Part shown: in pieces, positions 26,016 to 34,662 of the stretch | How positions within the stretch are numbered: the stretch's first letter is position 1 | Layout of the letters: every line of letters starts with the position of its first letter | The notes under the pieces: generated by a model | What the model was told of the DNA's origin: nothing | What the model saw: the letters and a program-made list of their open reading frames with translations, nothing else | Database searches by the model: none | Translations under genes and position numbers: made by a program | Assembly (NCBI GenBank): GCA_964011275.1 | Contig: CAXGOB010000050.1 | Span: 1-38,407 of the forward strand | Direction of reading: 5' to 3' | Origin: UBA7328 sp002471345 | Lineage (GTDB): Bacteria > Bacteroidota > Bacteroidia > Chitinophagales > Saprospiraceae | DNA: 38,407 nucleotides

Positions 26016-26395
26016 TCAAAAACTCATTGTGTCATCATCAATTTGGTAAGCACACCATTCAACAATTGAAGCAAAGTTGGTATTTAGCGCTTCAATATAA
26101 CGTTGATTATGCTGTATATGATCAATAATTAGGTAAAAACTTTCGACTGCTGAACTGTCATAACTAATGCAATTTCCAATGGCCATTGCATTTGATTTTA
26201 GATCTTCTTGAATTTCTCTTAAGACAGTTAATTCCTTTTTTTGTATTAATAGCTTTCATTCCAATTATTAATTGATAAAGCAATGAGAATCCCAATAATC
26301 ACGAGTATAATTTCACCTACAGCATAAATTAGATATTTGCTGATTTTGTTATCAGAAAGTAGCTACTATCTGATCGTTCTAAAGAATTTTATCAT
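26016..26395 (-). pseudogene. Decayed DUF6090 protein copy
   Basis: The reverse strand reads MIKFFRTIR, two TAG codons, then LLSDNKISKYLIYAVGEIIL and VIIGILIALSINNWNES. A frameshift follows and the new frame gives KKELTVLREIQEDLKSN up to DDDTMSF and TGA. The intact neighbour (26466-27197) begins MIKFFRKIRQQLLTENKFS, so the two TAG codons stand exactly where it has two Gln codons; two C to T changes would explain them. It is a tandem duplicate inactivated by two nonsense codons and one frameshift. The spacer 25797-26015 shows no gene. Confidence 0.8.
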
Positions 26396-26465
26396 TACTT
26401 ATTGGTAGGTTATCATTCTGATTAACAGTCAGTGTATATACCATATTAATGGCTTATACATATGG

Positions 26466-27197
26466 TTAGGCTTTCGTTATTTTTTCTAATTCCTCTTGAA
26501 TATGTAATGTTAATGCATCTGAATCTCTGATCATCCCTTCTAAGCGCCCTACTAAGGCAAGTTTTACATTTCTTCTTGTACCTAACATACTGATAAACTC
26601 TTTACTTTCAAGAAGTTGCTGATAATTGTTCGGTATTGGCCTAGACCCTTCGCCATTTGTGAAATGCTTAAGCATAATAGGAATAACCAGTGATTCATGA
26701 TGCATACGACCAAGGTCATGAAATAAACTTTGATTATTCGGAAATTTATGATCAAATAATAACACGATCTCAGACCGTAAACTATCTGACCTAATATTAT
26801 CCATACCAAAAGCACTAAGGGTATTGAATCCAGTGGTAATGATCTCAATTTCTTCAATTCCTTTGACAGACCGCAAATTCGTGCTAAAATCAAGGGTATA
26901 AGGCCTTTTTTCCTCAAGAACTTTCAATAGGAAATCAATCTTTTCCATATTTTCACTTTGTGAATCTATTGATTTTCTAAATATTTTGACATTTTCTTTT
27001 AAATCACTTTCTATCCCCGAAAGATGTTTTATTTCTTTCTCAATTAATAAATTTTCGGCATTCCAACTATTAATTTGAAATGCTATTAGAATTCCAATTA
27101 CAACAAGAATTATTTCCCCAAAAGCATAAATTAGGTATTTGCTGAACTTATTTTCTGTCAGTAATTGTTGTCTAATTTTTCTAAAGAATTTTATCAT
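26466..27197 (-). CDS. DUF6090 family membrane protein
   Basis: The 243-residue protein starts with the conserved MIKFFRKIRQQLLTEN, a short cytoplasmic amphipathic segment. One transmembrane helix follows (YAFGEIILVVIGILIAFQI, about 25-43), ending in the family mark INSWN. The remainder, about 195 residues, is helical and would lie in the periplasm. DUF6090 proteins are common in Bacteroidota, often in tandem arrays; their function is unknown to me. The adjacent downstream copy is decayed, so this is the surviving member of a pair. Confidence 0.85.
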   Translation of the reverse strand: MIKFFRKIRQQLLTENKFSKYLIYAFGEIILVVIGILIAFQINSWNAENLLIEKEIKHLSGIESDLKENVKIFRKSIDSQSENMEKIDFLLKVLEEKRPYTLDFSTNLRSVKGIEEIEIITTGFNTLSAFGMDNIRSDSLRSEIVLLFDHKFPNNQSLFHDLGRMHHESLVIPIMLKHFTNGEGSRPIPNNYQQLLESKEFISMLGTRRNVKLALVGRLEGMIRDSDALTLHIQEELEKITKA

Positions 27198-27978
27198 GTT
27201 TTTTTTGTTCTAATGTAAGCTAACTGTTTATAATACCTGAAGCCTCTGCCAATAGGCGAGATTCTATGGTATCTCTTGTCATCTGGGGTTATTTTTCAGG
27301 AAAGACTAATTGAAAGCTCTACTTTTCCACCGAAACCTAGTTCAACTATTTTCTACAATGTTGAAAGCCTAGTCTCCTTGATTTTATTTTCGATTATTGA
27401 AATATAGGATTTCATGTGTCTTCTCAGTCTTCTTTTGAACCCCAATCTTAAGGATTATTAATTCCCATTATCCCAGAAGCAGAAAATTCAATATACATCA
27501 TTAATATGCTCAACATTGACTTCATATAATCCATTCGTATTTGTCAGATGTTTCGGTATTTCTCAGGCACTCACTCCATATCTTCGATCATGTCAAAAGT
27601 TCAGATTATTTTTTGCTAAACCTTAGTTGGTTAAGATTAAAAGATTTCATTGAAATACTCTTGTATCGTTTAAACTTTCGATATTTTTTAGGCGCAATCA
27701 ATTAGCAAAGACAAGATTTAAAAAAGTTTCATTTTAGGGCAACATTGTATTTATAACTTGTTTCGCACTCTCAGATTCCACTAAATATATGCAATGTGCT
27801 TATTTCCGTTTATAGGAAATCAATTAGATCAGATGAATAGAAACTAGTTATAAGAATCGTCCGATTTTCAAAAATCTGACATATTTATATGAAGTTCCAC
27901 TTCCACTAGTACCAACTCTATCAGAAAGTCGCCATTGACATCAAATACTAATCAATTTTTTATTACATGGAATAATCC
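27198..27978. other. Intergenic stretch with a possible degraded ORF on the reverse strand
   Basis: No intact gene is present. A reverse-strand frame ending at the DUF6090 ATG (its TGA overlaps that ATG) reads MKSYISIIENKIKETRLSTL, stop, KIVELGFGGKVELSISLS, stop, KITPDDKRYHRISPIGRG. This looks like a protein remnant with two nonsense codons, but I cannot name the family. The rest appears non-coding. Confidence 0.3.
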
Positions 27979-29265
27979 CTATCCTCCATTCAACTCACTT
28001 AATACATCTACTACCATTTCCATATCAGCCATAGTATTGTAAATATTTGGTGAAAATCTAATTCCTCCAGAGGGTGCAGAAGCAATGCCATAGTTTTCAT
28101 ATAATTTCTGGAAAATATGGATTGAATCCCTATCCTTCATTTTGAAGATTACAATACCTCCGCTAATTTCCTCTTGCTTGGGTGTGACAAAACTAGATCC
28201 AGGTATTCTATCTTGAATTTGTTCCTTTAAAAAATTGGTCAATGCTCTCACTCTCTTTTGAATGTTTATGTTGCCTATATCATTATGAAAGTTTATGGTT
28301 TCAACAAGTGCCGATGCGGCAGCAGGATTTCGTTGTCCCAGAACACAAAGCTTTTCATCAACGGTCTTCCAATCTTCCTTCCATCCAGCAGATATTACAC
28401 TAGGCCACACTTCATCAATGCGTTCTCCTCTGACAAAGATGATTCCTGTCTCCTTTGGCCCCATAAGCCACTTATGAGCACTTCCAGTATAAAAATCACA
28501 ACCAATTTGTTTCAGATTTACTTTTTCTATTCCGAATGATTGTGCCCCATCAATCAATGTTAGTATTCCTTTTGATTTTGCTAATTCGCAAATTTCAGCA
28601 GCTGGCATTGCAATCCCACTTACATTCGAAATATGTGAAAAAGCGATCAGCCTTGTTTTGTCAGATATGGAGTCTTTAATTGCATCCAATAAGTCTGACT
28701 TTGATTTTGGATTTTCGGGCATTTTAATGATCTTCACTGAAAAGCCTTCTCGCTTGGCTCTTTGTTGCCACGCAACATGATTAGTAGGATGATTCTGATT
28801 CCAGACGATGACTTCATCGCTTTTCTCAAAATCCAGGCCATTGACGATGATGTTATTACCTTCACTTGTATTACGAGTTATTCCAATCTCTGATGCTTCA
28901 GCGCCTAAATATTCTCCCATTAATTTGAGTGCCTCTGTACGAATATCGGAGAACTTATCTCTGTTCTGGAATGAAACATCTTTTTCAAGACTTCTCGTAT
29001 GACGAATAACTGCATCAGTTACCACAAAAGGACTTGGACATAAATTGGCCGCATTAACCATAATCTTACCCTTCGGTATTGAAAATTGACTCTTCACCAT
29101 TTCCCAATAGTGTTCGTCAAGTGCTTCAGTATTTATTTTTAAAGATTTTCCATAGTTCCCATCTGAGGTTCTTGAATATGAAGGAATAGCCATACTACTT
29201 GCCATTCCTACTAGAGCATGGCCAATAAATTTTCTTCTAGTTTTTAGTGGTATTTGTTTTTTCAT
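27979..29265 (-). CDS. Exported class V aminotransferase-like PLP enzyme (isopenicillin N epimerase/cysteine desulfurase fold)
   Basis: The protein of 428 residues opens with a Tat-type signal (KTRRKFIGHALVGMASS; twin Arg at 10-11), unusual for a PLP enzyme and implying a folded, cofactor-loaded periplasmic protein. Fold-type I features are clear: RNTSEGNNIIVNGL (cofactor phosphate region), NQNHPTNHVAWQ, LIDGAQSFG with D239 that contacts the PLP ring nitrogen, and the Schiff-base K265 in GSAHKWLMGPKETG. The C-terminal SAPSGGIRFSPNIYNT is typical of the isopenicillin N epimerase-like branch. The reaction is unknown. It stands alone with long spacers on both sides. Confidence 0.85.
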   Translation of the reverse strand: MKKQIPLKTRRKFIGHALVGMASSMAIPSYSRTSDGNYGKSLKINTEALDEHYWEMVKSQFSIPKGKIMVNAANLCPSPFVVTDAVIRHTRSLEKDVSFQNRDKFSDIRTEALKLMGEYLGAEASEIGITRNTSEGNNIIVNGLDFEKSDEVIVWNQNHPTNHVAWQQRAKREGFSVKIIKMPENPKSKSDLLDAIKDSISDKTRLIAFSHISNVSGIAMPAAEICELAKSKGILTLIDGAQSFGIEKVNLKQIGCDFYTGSAHKWLMGPKETGIIFVRGERIDEVWPSVISAGWKEDWKTVDEKLCVLGQRNPAAASALVETINFHNDIGNINIQKRVRALTNFLKEQIQDRIPGSSFVTPKQEEISGGIVIFKMKDRDSIHIFQKLYENYGIASAPSGGIRFSPNIYNTMADMEMVVDVLSELNGG

Positions 29266-29277
29266 CTTTTTTGAGAT

Positions 29278-29296
29278 TTAGTATGTAAAATACTAA
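29278..29296. repeat. Inverted repeat upstream of the PLP enzyme gene (7-bp arms)
   Basis: TTAGTAT (29278-29284) and ATACTAA (29290-29296) are exact reverse complements with a 5-nt spacer, starting 13 nt before the ATG of the reverse-strand PLP enzyme gene. It might be an operator or leader hairpin, but AT-rich chance matches are common. Confidence 0.3.
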
Positions 29297-30152
29297 TAGA
29301 TCATTAAATCATCAGATTTTGAAAATTGGAAATAAGATTAAAAAACTGTCATTCAGATTCGATAACAAGAAATGTTGGATTTATTATTTATTGATCTTAG
29401 CATATTCACTCTTAAGTTCTCCGATTGACAAATGCCCTTTGTTTTGAAGAGGGAATAAATATTCTTAACTCATATAGTAACTCCAAAAATCTACAACAAC
29501 TCATTGTCAATACCTATAAAGTCTGGTGGTCTAAATCTTCATTTCTGTTTTTGACGGTTTTACTTTTTGGATTTAATTCAGAATACAGATTTAGCTTAGG
29601 AGTCGATTGTGGTTTTTGATCTTTATCACTTATTTTGATTTTTGAACGCACTTCGGTCCTAATTTCAGCATTTCTATTAGGATTAGCTTTAACTTTTCAG
29701 CAAGAGATAAGAAAAGAAGTTTAAATTTAAAATCATAGGTATATAGCTATGGTTTATCACCACAATAAATCCAAAAAATAACTGACAAAAGGCAATTCCT
29801 CAAAAATTTTTTAACAGTATTATCTTCAAAGAGAGCAAGGGCTGGCAAACAGAATAACTAGTGTCCTAAAGATTTTATTCAATAGTAAAACTCTGGACAT
29901 AATACACGGATCTTGTAGACAAGCAATGCATTTTAAACAGCCAGAAAACAAATTTGTATTCTTAACGCTAAGCCTTTTCCTAAATTGATTCTTTACATTA
30001 ATAAACAAACTGAATTCCGTATATCCAGACTCTTTCTAAGCCGTATTTGAATCTTAACTCTCATTGATATGAGGAATTCAATACAGCAGAATCTCTAAAC
30101 TGTTTTGTAACATAGTTGAAGTGAATTACAGAATTCTAAAAAAACAGAATTC
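29297..30152. other. Gene-poor stretch with degraded fragments
   Basis: No intact gene is present. A 64-codon forward frame (29425-29619) has a hydrophobic part (FLFLTVLLFGF). In a following frame it is continued by SVLISAFLLGLALTFQQEIR, looking like a broken membrane protein of unknown family. Near the right end lies a recognisable fragment of an M19 gene (30009-30053). Confidence 0.35.
30009..30053 (-). pseudogene. Fragment of an M19 dipeptidase gene
   Basis: The 45-nt reverse-strand segment matches the M19 gene at 22282-22326 at 38 of 45 positions. In frame it reads DSNTA, a TAG, KESGYTEFS against DSNKALKKSGYTGFN in the intact gene. Similarity fades on both sides. It looks like the last readable piece of a decayed second copy. 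Confidence 0.5.
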
Positions 30153-30257
30153 ATGCTTATGAGAGAGAAACAACGTGAATATTATAAGAAAAAAGGCTGG
30201 TATTTAAACATGACATCACTATTTTTAGTAATGAGTAAAGCATTTAATATTCCATGA
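30153..30257 (+). CDS. Small ORF of unknown function upstream of the acyltransferase
   Basis: An ATG frame of 34 codons (MLMREKQREYYKKKGWYLNM and 14 more residues) ends 16 nt before the acyltransferase start. The N-terminal half is basic and the C-terminal half mildly hydrophobic. No family is recognised and it may not be translated. Confidence 0.25.
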   Translation: MLMREKQREYYKKKGWYLNMTSLFLVMSKAFNIP

Positions 30258-30273
30258 TGTCAACAAGCTTAAT

Positions 30274-30996
30274 TTGAACATATTCAGTCAAGTTAGTCGA
30301 TACATAATCGCAATAGTATTAATGATTCCCTTACTTAGTTTGGCAATAATTATTAATCCTATATCAAATAAAATGGCATGGAAGATCACACGTTTTTGGA
30401 AAAAAACTGCGTTAGCTTTGTTCGGAGTAAAAGTTAAAACTGAGTATAAAGAAGCCCCTTCCCAACTTGATAAAGGTGGAATTATAGTGGGATTAAATCA
30501 ACAAAGTCTATTGGATCCTACAGCTGGATACTCTGCTTGGAATTATCATGTAAGGAGCATATGGAACATAGAATATGCATTGATTCCTTTTTTAGGATGG
30601 ACATCTTTCATTTTAGGGTGGGTAATCATTCGACAAAATCCAAAACAATCCAAAGCCCAACTTAACAAAGCATCCAAACATGCTAAAAATGGAGGATTGG
30701 TTTTTTTATCTATAGAAGGACAAAGGAGCATAGATGGAAATCTATGTCCATACAAAAAGGGCCCCGTTGTCTTAGCCATCCAATCTCAAGCAACAATCCA
30801 TCCTCTATATATATTAGGAAGCCGAGAATGTCTTCCTCCAGGAGGATGGAAAATTCGACCTGGTGAAATCACATTACATTTCTTGCCACCTATTCAAACA
30901 AGAGGGCTGACTTATCAAGATCGAAACATTCTACTCAAAAAGGTTCGAGCAATTGGAGAAAGAGAACATGAACTATGGAGACAAAAAAAGAATTAA
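30274..30996 (+). CDS. Lysophospholipid acyltransferase-like (PlsC/AGPAT) protein lacking the catalytic His
   Basis: The 240-residue protein has an N-terminal membrane segment (YIIAIVLMIPLLSLAIII) followed by a PlsC domain. Motif I, normally NHxSxxD, reads N75-Q-Q-S-L-L-D81, so the catalytic His is Gln76. Motif II is around IPFLGWTSFILGWVIIRQN. Motif III, normally FPEGTRS, is IEGQRSIDG with FKKG-like PYKKGPV after it. The enzyme would acylate lysophosphatidic acid or another lysolipid, but without the His it may be inactive or only bind lipid. The start is a TTG at 30274; no upstream in-frame ATG exists and the next Met (17) would cut the membrane segment. Confidence 0.78.
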   Translation: MNIFSQVSRYIIAIVLMIPLLSLAIIINPISNKMAWKITRFWKKTALALFGVKVKTEYKEAPSQLDKGGIIVGLNQQSLLDPTAGYSAWNYHVRSIWNIEYALIPFLGWTSFILGWVIIRQNPKQSKAQLNKASKHAKNGGLVFLSIEGQRSIDGNLCPYKKGPVVLAIQSQATIHPLYILGSRECLPPGGWKIRPGEITLHFLPPIQTRGLTYQDRNILLKKVRAIGEREHELWRQKKN

Positions 30997-31092
30997 TAAT
31001 GGCAAATAACAAAAGAGGAAAATACATGTTGAACAAATGGAATTACTTCTTTTGAAATAAAAATTAAGACTCAAGAATTATATCAAACCGCA

Positions 31093-31608
31093 ATGAAATT
31101 TGCTGGAGAAAAACACTGTAATCAAAAGGTCCCTGGAACAAATTCAAACTATATTTTGCATATTTCAAATGTAGCAATGGAGGTTTTAATGGCATACAGT
31201 TTTAATAGTAATTTTGATATCGATTTTGCTATTCAAACGGCCATACTTCACGACACGATTGAAGATACAGATGCTGATTTTGAAGAGATTAAGAATAATT
31301 TTGGAGAGGCAATTGCAAAGGCTGTTCTAGCATTGACAAAAGACCAGAATCTAGAGTCAAAAGAAGAAAAAATGATGGACAGTTTAAATCGAATAAATCT
31401 ATTGCAAAAGGAAGTAGGACTTGTCAAAATAGCCGATAGAATAACAAACTTACAAACACCGCCTAATCATTGGGGGCTTGACAAAACTTATAAATATTGT
31501 GAGGAAGCCAAATTGATCTCAAAGATCTTAAGAAATAAGAATTATTATTTGAATAATCGACTTGAATCAAAAATATTGGAATATGAAAAGAAAATTAATT
31601 GCACATAA
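31093..31608 (+). CDS. HD-domain phosphohydrolase (SpoT/MESH1-like)
   Basis: The protein of 171 residues matches the hydrolase half of Rel/Spo proteins: MKFAGEKHCNQKVPG, H23 in YILHISNV, the H53-D54 pair with E57-D58 in AILHDTIEDTD, and D115 in VKIADRITNLQ. These are the manganese-binding and catalytic positions of (p)ppGpp hydrolases, which act in the cytoplasm. There is no synthetase or TGS domain, so this is a small stand-alone hydrolase that may remove 3'-pyrophosphate from alarmones or act on another nucleotide. The frame is open back to 31033 with no ATG, and ELYQTA upstream resembles the family's first helix, so the true start may be a little earlier at a non-ATG codon. Confidence 0.85.
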   Translation: MKFAGEKHCNQKVPGTNSNYILHISNVAMEVLMAYSFNSNFDIDFAIQTAILHDTIEDTDADFEEIKNNFGEAIAKAVLALTKDQNLESKEEKMMDSLNRINLLQKEVGLVKIADRITNLQTPPNHWGLDKTYKYCEEAKLISKILRNKNYYLNNRLESKILEYEKKINCT

Positions 31609-31765
31609 ATGTCTTCACACATACTATAAATGATACTCTATCAATGTTCATTTATATGTAATGCATTAACTAAAATTGCGAGTTAACCTATCAGAAATCT
31701 TCAAGATTTAGTTGGCTCCTGATTCTTATAATTGATATATTCCCTTCTTATTAATCAGCGTATGA

Positions 31766-32590
31766 ATGAACCCTCATAATTTACATAATATTAAAGCATC
31801 TGATTTTCAACATCCCAAAGAAGCCATGTCCATGATGGCCTTAAAGAATACTAAGGGATTAGAGAAAGTTGTGAAGAAGTTTTATGATATGGGGATTGAA
31901 AAAATTATAAAGCTTCAATACACAGGAAGTAGCCTGAAATTATCTCCAAAATCTTTTCCAGATTTGATTCGTCTAACAGAAACAGCTTGTGATATTCTGA
32001 ATGTAGACTATAAACCAGAATTGTATGTGCATCGGTCTGAACAATTCACAGCTACAACGCTTGGAGTGGAAAGGCCAATGATAGCTATATCTACAGAATG
32101 TCTAGACAAACTGTCCAAACAAGAATTGCTCTTCATGATTGGAAGGGAAGTTGCTCAAATTAAATGTCAACATATTCTATATCAGGAAATTGGATTCATA
32201 TTTCCAGAATTAATGGATGCACTTTCTAATATTACTTTCGGATTAAGCGGTGTGCTGTCTTCTGGTCTAAAATATACCTTGTTTCAATGGGCACAAATGG
32301 CTGAATATACTGCAGATCGAGGTGGCCTTTTGGTTTGTCAAGATGTACATGTAACCAAACAATTGTTCACAAAACTAGCTGGACTACCTGAAAAGTACTG
32401 GGCGACATTTGATGTAGCAGAACTGGACAATCAAGCTCGTGCCTTCGAAGGATTTACAGAAAAAACATTTGACAGATTTATGCGATTTCTCCATGGCAAT
32501 AATCTATGAGCCATTGCTCGGGCCCAGGAAATCATCAATTGGGTAGAATCTGGAGAATATAATAAGGTTCTAGTGAAGAAGGGCCGGTAA
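31766..32590 (+). pseudogene. M48-family metallopeptidase homologue, active site lost and C-terminus cut by TGA
   Basis: The frame runs 247 codons to TGA 32507-32509. It continues in frame for 26 more codons (AIARAQEIINWVESGEY, then NKVLVKKGR), which is the usual M48 ending of the RAxEI.xW..SGEY type. The zinc motif HExxH, expected in the context IGHEVGHIKCQH, reads R127-E-V-A-Q131, so both His ligands are gone. The third ligand E180 (AEYTADRGG) remains. N-terminal FQHPKEAMSMMALKN is the family's HP motif. No signal peptide or membrane segment. The product cannot be a zinc protease; either it has been kept as a non-catalytic protein or it is decaying, and the stop favours decay. Confidence 0.78.
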
Positions 32591-32668
32591 CCATAGTTAG
32601 CTATTACTACTAGTACGCTCTGATCAACCTCTTTCAATCTTTTTTGTAAATTGTCTAAACTGTCACCT

Positions 32669-33856
32669 ATGACGCACTGGAAAAAGACAAGTCTTCTGAC
32701 CACAGTTGCACTTTTTATGCTCATAACAAGTATTTTTTACTTATTGAATATAAATATCTCAATTCCCTCATCTGACATTGATTTTTCTCCATGGCAAGAG
32801 CCTCAAAAGACCGCATCAGATTTTGAAAATGAAAAACCTGAAAACATTATAATTTTTATCGTTGACGGTTTAGGTTTTGGTCATTTGTCTATCGCCTTGC
32901 AAACACTCCAAGAAAAAGATCAACTTTCAGTATGGCAAGAATTTGAAATTAAAGGATGGCATGATGCAAAGTCAGCCTATGGTCCTCTTACAGATTCAGA
33001 AGCTTCTGCGACAGCATTTGCAACTGGAACGTCAAGTGGTTTTGGTCATATTGGAATCGATCAGGAACGTCGAAATCTAAAAAATATATTTGAAGTGGCC
33101 TCCGAGAATGAATATGCTACAGGTATTGTCACTGACTCATACATATGGGATGGCACACCTGCAGGGTTTCTAGTACACACCAGAGATGAAGACGATGCAA
33201 GGGAAATACTTACTCAAATATCAGCAAGTAATCTGGATTTGATATTTGGTGAGCTAGAAGATCTGGGCGAAGGCAAAGTTCCTGAAAGAGATGAAACCAT
33301 AGAAATATTGAGTAGACGATTTCACCTTCTAGATGAGTCATTACAACTTCCGCAAGGCAAGAAAGCTTCAGATCCTGTAGCGGTAATTTTTGACGAAGAT
33401 GAAATTCAAGATTTAAATTCCACACCAAATCTTTCGAAACTAACTGATGTGGCATTAGAATATATGACATCTCTTAATAAGCCTTTTGTCTTGCTAGTAG
33501 AAAGTGAAGAGATGGATGCGGCATCACATGAAAACGATTCAGATAGGGTCTTCAAGGGATTGCAGTCCATTCAACATGCACTTACTCAGGTATTAAATTT
33601 TTCGAAGATGAATGGCAAAACTCTAGTTCTATTCACATCAGATCATGAAACAGGGGGACTTGCAGCTGTTGCTGATTTCGACAGGTATCCAAAACTGCAA
33701 ATGAGATGGACCACTAAAGACCACTGAGCTGTAGTGGTGCCTCTCTTTGCCAAAGGACCTGGAGCAGAATATTTTGCTGATGTAAATCGGAATTGGGAAA
33801 TTGGCATTAGATTGAAAAAACTAATAAACCAAAAAAGACAACAAGAGGATAATTAA
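32669..33856 (+). pseudogene. Alkaline phosphatase with TGA after the last metal ligand
   Basis: From ATG 32669 the frame gives 352 codons to TGA 33725-33727. It then runs 42 codons in the same frame to TAA 33856 (AVVVPLFAKGPGAEYFADVN, then RNWEIGIRLKKL), the normal end of the family. An N-terminal anchor lies at about 8-30. Active-site residues are D66, nucleophile S110 (LTDSEASATAF), E278, D283 and H287 (ESEEMDAASHEND), D325-H326 (TSDHETGG) and H352, the residue directly before the TGA. All metal ligands therefore precede the stop, but the C-terminal strand and helix are lost. An upstream TTG at 32651 is a weaker start. The ancestral role was periplasmic phosphate release. Confidence 0.8.
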
Positions 33857-33906
33857 ACAGTTGAAATTCCCTTAAATTAACTTTGTTATAATTCAAAACC
33901 AATATC

Positions 33907-34614
33907 ATGACAGCTAAAGAAATTCTTAATCAACTTGAAGCATATGGTAATGAAAGAACCAAAACTACGCTTATGAAACATGGTGCTCAAGAACCTTTTT
34001 TCGGAGTCAAAGTAGCTGATTTAAAGAAAGTACTAAAAAAGACAAAAAAGAATCATAAACTCTCCCTTGAATTATACAAAACTGGAAATTCGGATGCAAT
34101 GTATTTAGCTGGATTGATGGCGGATGAAACTCAAATTACTAAAGAGCAGCTTAATAATTGGGTCGAGAATGCTTATTGGTCATATCTCAGTGAATATACA
34201 GTGCCGTGGGTTGCCTCTGAAACTAAATATGGATTTGACTTGGGATTAGAATGGATTAAATCTAATAAGGAGAATGTTGCTTCTGCTGGATGGTCCACAT
34301 TAGCAAATTATTCAGCAGTCAATCAAGATGAAGACTTAGATATTGATAGGTATAGAAAACTTCTAAAAAAAGCGGAGCAAGAAATTCATAGTGCTCAAAA
34401 TAGAGTCAAATACACAATGAATGGCTTTGTAATAGCTATAGGAAGTCATATCAAAGAATTGACGTCCGAGGCCGCAAAAGTCTCAGAAATGATCGGAAAG
34501 ATAAGTGTGGATATGAATGGTACAGCTTGTAAAGTTCCCTATGCAAAGGAATATATCCAGAAAATAATAGATAAACAACGTGTAGGGAGGAAGAAAAAAA
34601 CAGCTCGATGTTGA
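33907..34614 (+). CDS. DNA alkylation repair protein (AlkD-like HEAT-repeat)
   Basis: The 235-residue protein is all-helical with the AlkD-like opening MTAKEILNQLEAYGNERTKT, MKHGAQEPFFGVKVADLKKV and AMYLAGLMADETQI. The family excises alkylated bases with a HEAT-like repeat scaffold. The short basic tail (RVGRKKKTARC) could add DNA contact. The N-terminal pattern (GAQEPFFGVK) also occurs in AlkD relatives without proven glycosylase activity, so the enzymatic role is likely but not certain. Cytoplasmic. It is a single gene 50 nt after the alkaline phosphatase remnant, and convergent with the dehydrogenase gene. Confidence 0.82.
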   Translation: MTAKEILNQLEAYGNERTKTTLMKHGAQEPFFGVKVADLKKVLKKTKKNHKLSLELYKTGNSDAMYLAGLMADETQITKEQLNNWVENAYWSYLSEYTVPWVASETKYGFDLGLEWIKSNKENVASAGWSTLANYSAVNQDEDLDIDRYRKLLKKAEQEIHSAQNRVKYTMNGFVIAIGSHIKELTSEAAKVSEMIGKISVDMNGTACKVPYAKEYIQKIIDKQRVGRKKKTARC

Positions 34615-34662
34615 ACTATTATATTGAATAACACAGTACTTCTAAATCAATTTATTGGTCAA

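Noticed and set aside
29425..29619. Mechanosensitive-channel-like membrane gene
   Set aside because: The hydrophobic stretch and the following LALTFQQEIR piece are suggestive, but are too short and broken to name a family.
24138..33856. Alternative genetic code or selenocysteine explaining the internal stops
   Set aside because: TAA, TAG and TGA all interrupt genes and all also serve as normal ends here. The TGA sites do not align with known selenocysteine positions of alkaline phosphatase or M48 proteins.
34615..34662. Bidirectional terminator between the convergent AlkD-like and dehydrogenase genes
   Set aside because: No stem with a following T-run could be found in this 48-nt spacer.
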